Assembly (NCBI GenBank): GCA_016938695.1
Contig: JAFGUC010000024.1
Coordinates: 434,001-498,000, forward strand
Length of the DNA: 64,000 nucleotides
Source: Candidatus Woesearchaeota archaeon
GTDB taxonomy: Archaea > Nanobdellota > Nanobdellia > Woesearchaeales > JAFGUC01
Reading direction: 5' to 3'
The position numbers and the translations under genes were made by a program. Of this stretch, positions 63,262 to 64,000 are shown piece by piece; within the stretch, counting starts at the first letter, position 1, and each line of letters opens with the position of its first letter. The notes under the pieces were generated by a model. It did no database searches, was not told the DNA's origin, and worked only from the letters and a program-made list of their open reading frames with translations.

Positions 63262-63355
63262 GTATAACAGGGCTTAAAGGGTTCACTCACCTTGCAGGTT
63301 CGTTCTCCCAAATTTTTTCCTTCGGAAAAAACTTCCCTTAAGCCCGATGTTATGT
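63262..63355. other. attC-like imperfect hairpin
   Basis: ATAACA (63264-63269) pairs with TGTTAT (63348-63353), and GGGCTTAA (63270-63277) pairs with TTAAGCCC (63338-63345). An unpaired GA lies between the boxes on one side only. A single bulged A (63278) comes before GGG/CCC, and an inner hairpin TTTTTTCC-TTC-GGAAAAAA (63313-63331) sits in the loop. Two box pairs, an asymmetric spacer, an extrahelical base and a length of about 94 nt are the features of integron attC sites. The call is structural only; outer-box consensus is imperfect. Confidence 0.45.
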
Positions 63356-63399
63356 CTAATTTTTATATTTGAGAAAAACAAAACGCCCCCTTAAAAAGA

Positions 63400-63410
63400 T
63401 TTATATATAA
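63400..63410 (+). promoter_or_regulatory. TATA box of the DUF262 gene
   Basis: TTTATATATAA lies about 25 nt before ATG 63430, so the transcript is probably leaderless. Confidence 0.55.
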
Positions 63411-63429
63411 TCTAATACTCTTTATATAT

Positions 63430-64000
63430 ATGGTAGAAGAAATTGAAAAATTTGATGATGATTCAGACTCTGAAACAATAGAACAAGAAGAAATACAGTT
63501 CACAAGTATCACTTCTTATACTGTAGGAAATTCAATTAGAACCATTATTGACATGATTGAACAAGAATTAATATTCTTAAAACCCGATTTTCAAAGAGAA
63601 TTTATTTGGGATATTCGTAGATCAAGTAAATTAATAGATTCAATTTTAGAAGGTTTACCTATTCCAAATATACTTCTAGTAAAATATAAAAAAGATGAAA
63701 AATTCATTGTTGTTGATGGTCAACAAAGATTAAAAACCATATTTTTCTATGTTAAAAATGAATTTAATGATAATGGTACTATTAAACCATTCTTATTAAA
63801 AGGATTAGATGGAAAAAAATGGAACAATCAACCTTTCAATGAATTAGATGAAATATTACAAAGAAAAATATATAATACTGTAATTAATGCAACAATACTA
63901 GATAATGTTGAAAATTCCCCTGGAATTATTTTTGAAATATTTAATAGATTGAATACAGGTGGAGTCCCATTACAGGCTCAAGAAGTTAGAAATTGCATTT
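63430..64000 (+). CDS. DUF262 (GmrS/ParB-like fold) protein, N-terminal part, cut by window edge
   Basis: This gene is not in the ORF track because it runs off the right edge; about 190 codons are visible from ATG 63430. The acidic leader MVEEIEKFDDDSDSETIEQE precedes KPDFQREFIWDIRRSSKLID, LEGLPIPNILLVKY, FIVVDGQQRLKTIFF (DGQQR) and FEIFNRLNTGGVPLQAQEVRN, the hallmark DUF262 blocks. The family has a ParB-like nucleotidase fold and includes the GmrS half of GmrSD type IV restriction and other defence proteins. Any C-terminal DUF1524 HNH domain lies outside the window. It sits beside the repeat-flanked mobile-looking module. Confidence 0.88.
   Translation, partial: MVEEIEKFDDDSDSETIEQEEIQFTSITSYTVGNSIRTIIDMIEQELIFLKPDFQREFIWDIRRSSKLIDSILEGLPIPNILLVKYKKDEKFIVVDGQQRLKTIFFYVKNEFNDNGTIKPFLLKGLDGKKWNNQPFNELDEILQRKIYNTVINATILDNVENSPGIIFEIFNRLNTGGVPLQAQEVRNCI

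Larger units (their letters stand above)
63032..63429. other. Right flank of the ArsR module: inverted repeats and hairpins, no gene
   Basis: This 398-nt stretch has no convincing ORF and is GC-richer than its surroundings. It holds an A/T hairpin (about 63093-63117), CTGGACTCCCCCTC (63124-63137, inverse of the left-flank G-run motif), hairpins GTCC-TAAC-GGAC (63139-63150, then ATATA) and TCTCC-TAC-GGAGA (63157-63169), GTGAAAATTTAA (63181-63192, inverse of the left-flank motif), GCGTATAAC (63260-63268, inverse of left GTTATACGC), an attC-like hairpin, and the TATA box of the next gene. Confidence 0.65.

Overview
The window is AT-rich and archaeal. It encodes ribosomal protein S6e, aIF2-gamma, Nop10, a PAC2 protein, class III signal peptide (pilin-like) surface proteins and a CTP-dependent polyprenol/lipid kinase relative. 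Its regulatory style is also archaeal: TTTATAAA/TTTATATA boxes lie about 25-30 nt upstream of many first-in-operon ATGs (leaderless mRNAs), and internal genes use GAGGTGA-type ribosome binding sites. The small-protein repertoire, a very large beta-helix surface protein and scattered bacterial-type genes fit a DPANN lineage (Woesearchaeota/Pacearchaeota-like). That placement is an inference, because no 16S gene is present.

Layout. 1-5.6 kb: prolyl-tRNA synthetase (cut by the window edge), a PGI-family isomerase, a tRNA t6A methylthiotransferase, a divergent diadenylate-cyclase-like protein and an unusual HemK-methyltransferase/kinase fusion. 5.7-8.7 kb: a pilin-like operon and a convergent secreted protein. 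8.8-14 kb: a zinc ribbon, tRNA-Arg, a wHTH regulator, an MnmC-like methyltransferase and two large radical-SAM proteins. 14-23 kb: S6e-aIF2gamma, MscS, stomatin, PAC2-Nop10 and membrane proteins. 23.3-35 kb: one 3,915-residue surface protein built of beta-helix, LamG, PKD and TSP1-like modules. 35.6-37 kb: a cobalamin-riboswitch-like leader and a CobA/CobO adenosyltransferase. 37-42.3 kb: a same-strand gene block of membrane regulator, DsbD/CcdA-thioredoxin fusion, GcvH-like lipoyl carrier, flavin disulfide reductase, LipA and LplA. I regard this block as the strongest candidate for an undescribed system. 42.4-57.9 kb: PfkB kinase, PEP-synthase-like and HD proteins, a toxin-antitoxin pair, a (p)ppGpp synthetase-like protein, an UPF1-like helicase and other housekeeping or unknown genes. 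58-64 kb: tRNA-Ser, a decayed DUF4143 gene, a tyrosine recombinase facing away from a palindromic site, and a four-gene ArsR/transporter operon. Unusual GC-richer hairpins and inverted repeats flank that operon, including one attC-like structure. A DUF262 gene runs off the end.

The lipoate block suggests a working model: NAD(P)H to a single-cysteine flavin disulfide reductase, then a lipoylated GcvH-like carrier, then a CcdA-like membrane cysteine pair, then an extracytoplasmic CPHC thioredoxin domain. LipA and LplA would supply the cofactor, and a membrane wHTH protein with an external CxxxC would sense redox state. This model is inferred from motifs and gene order only.
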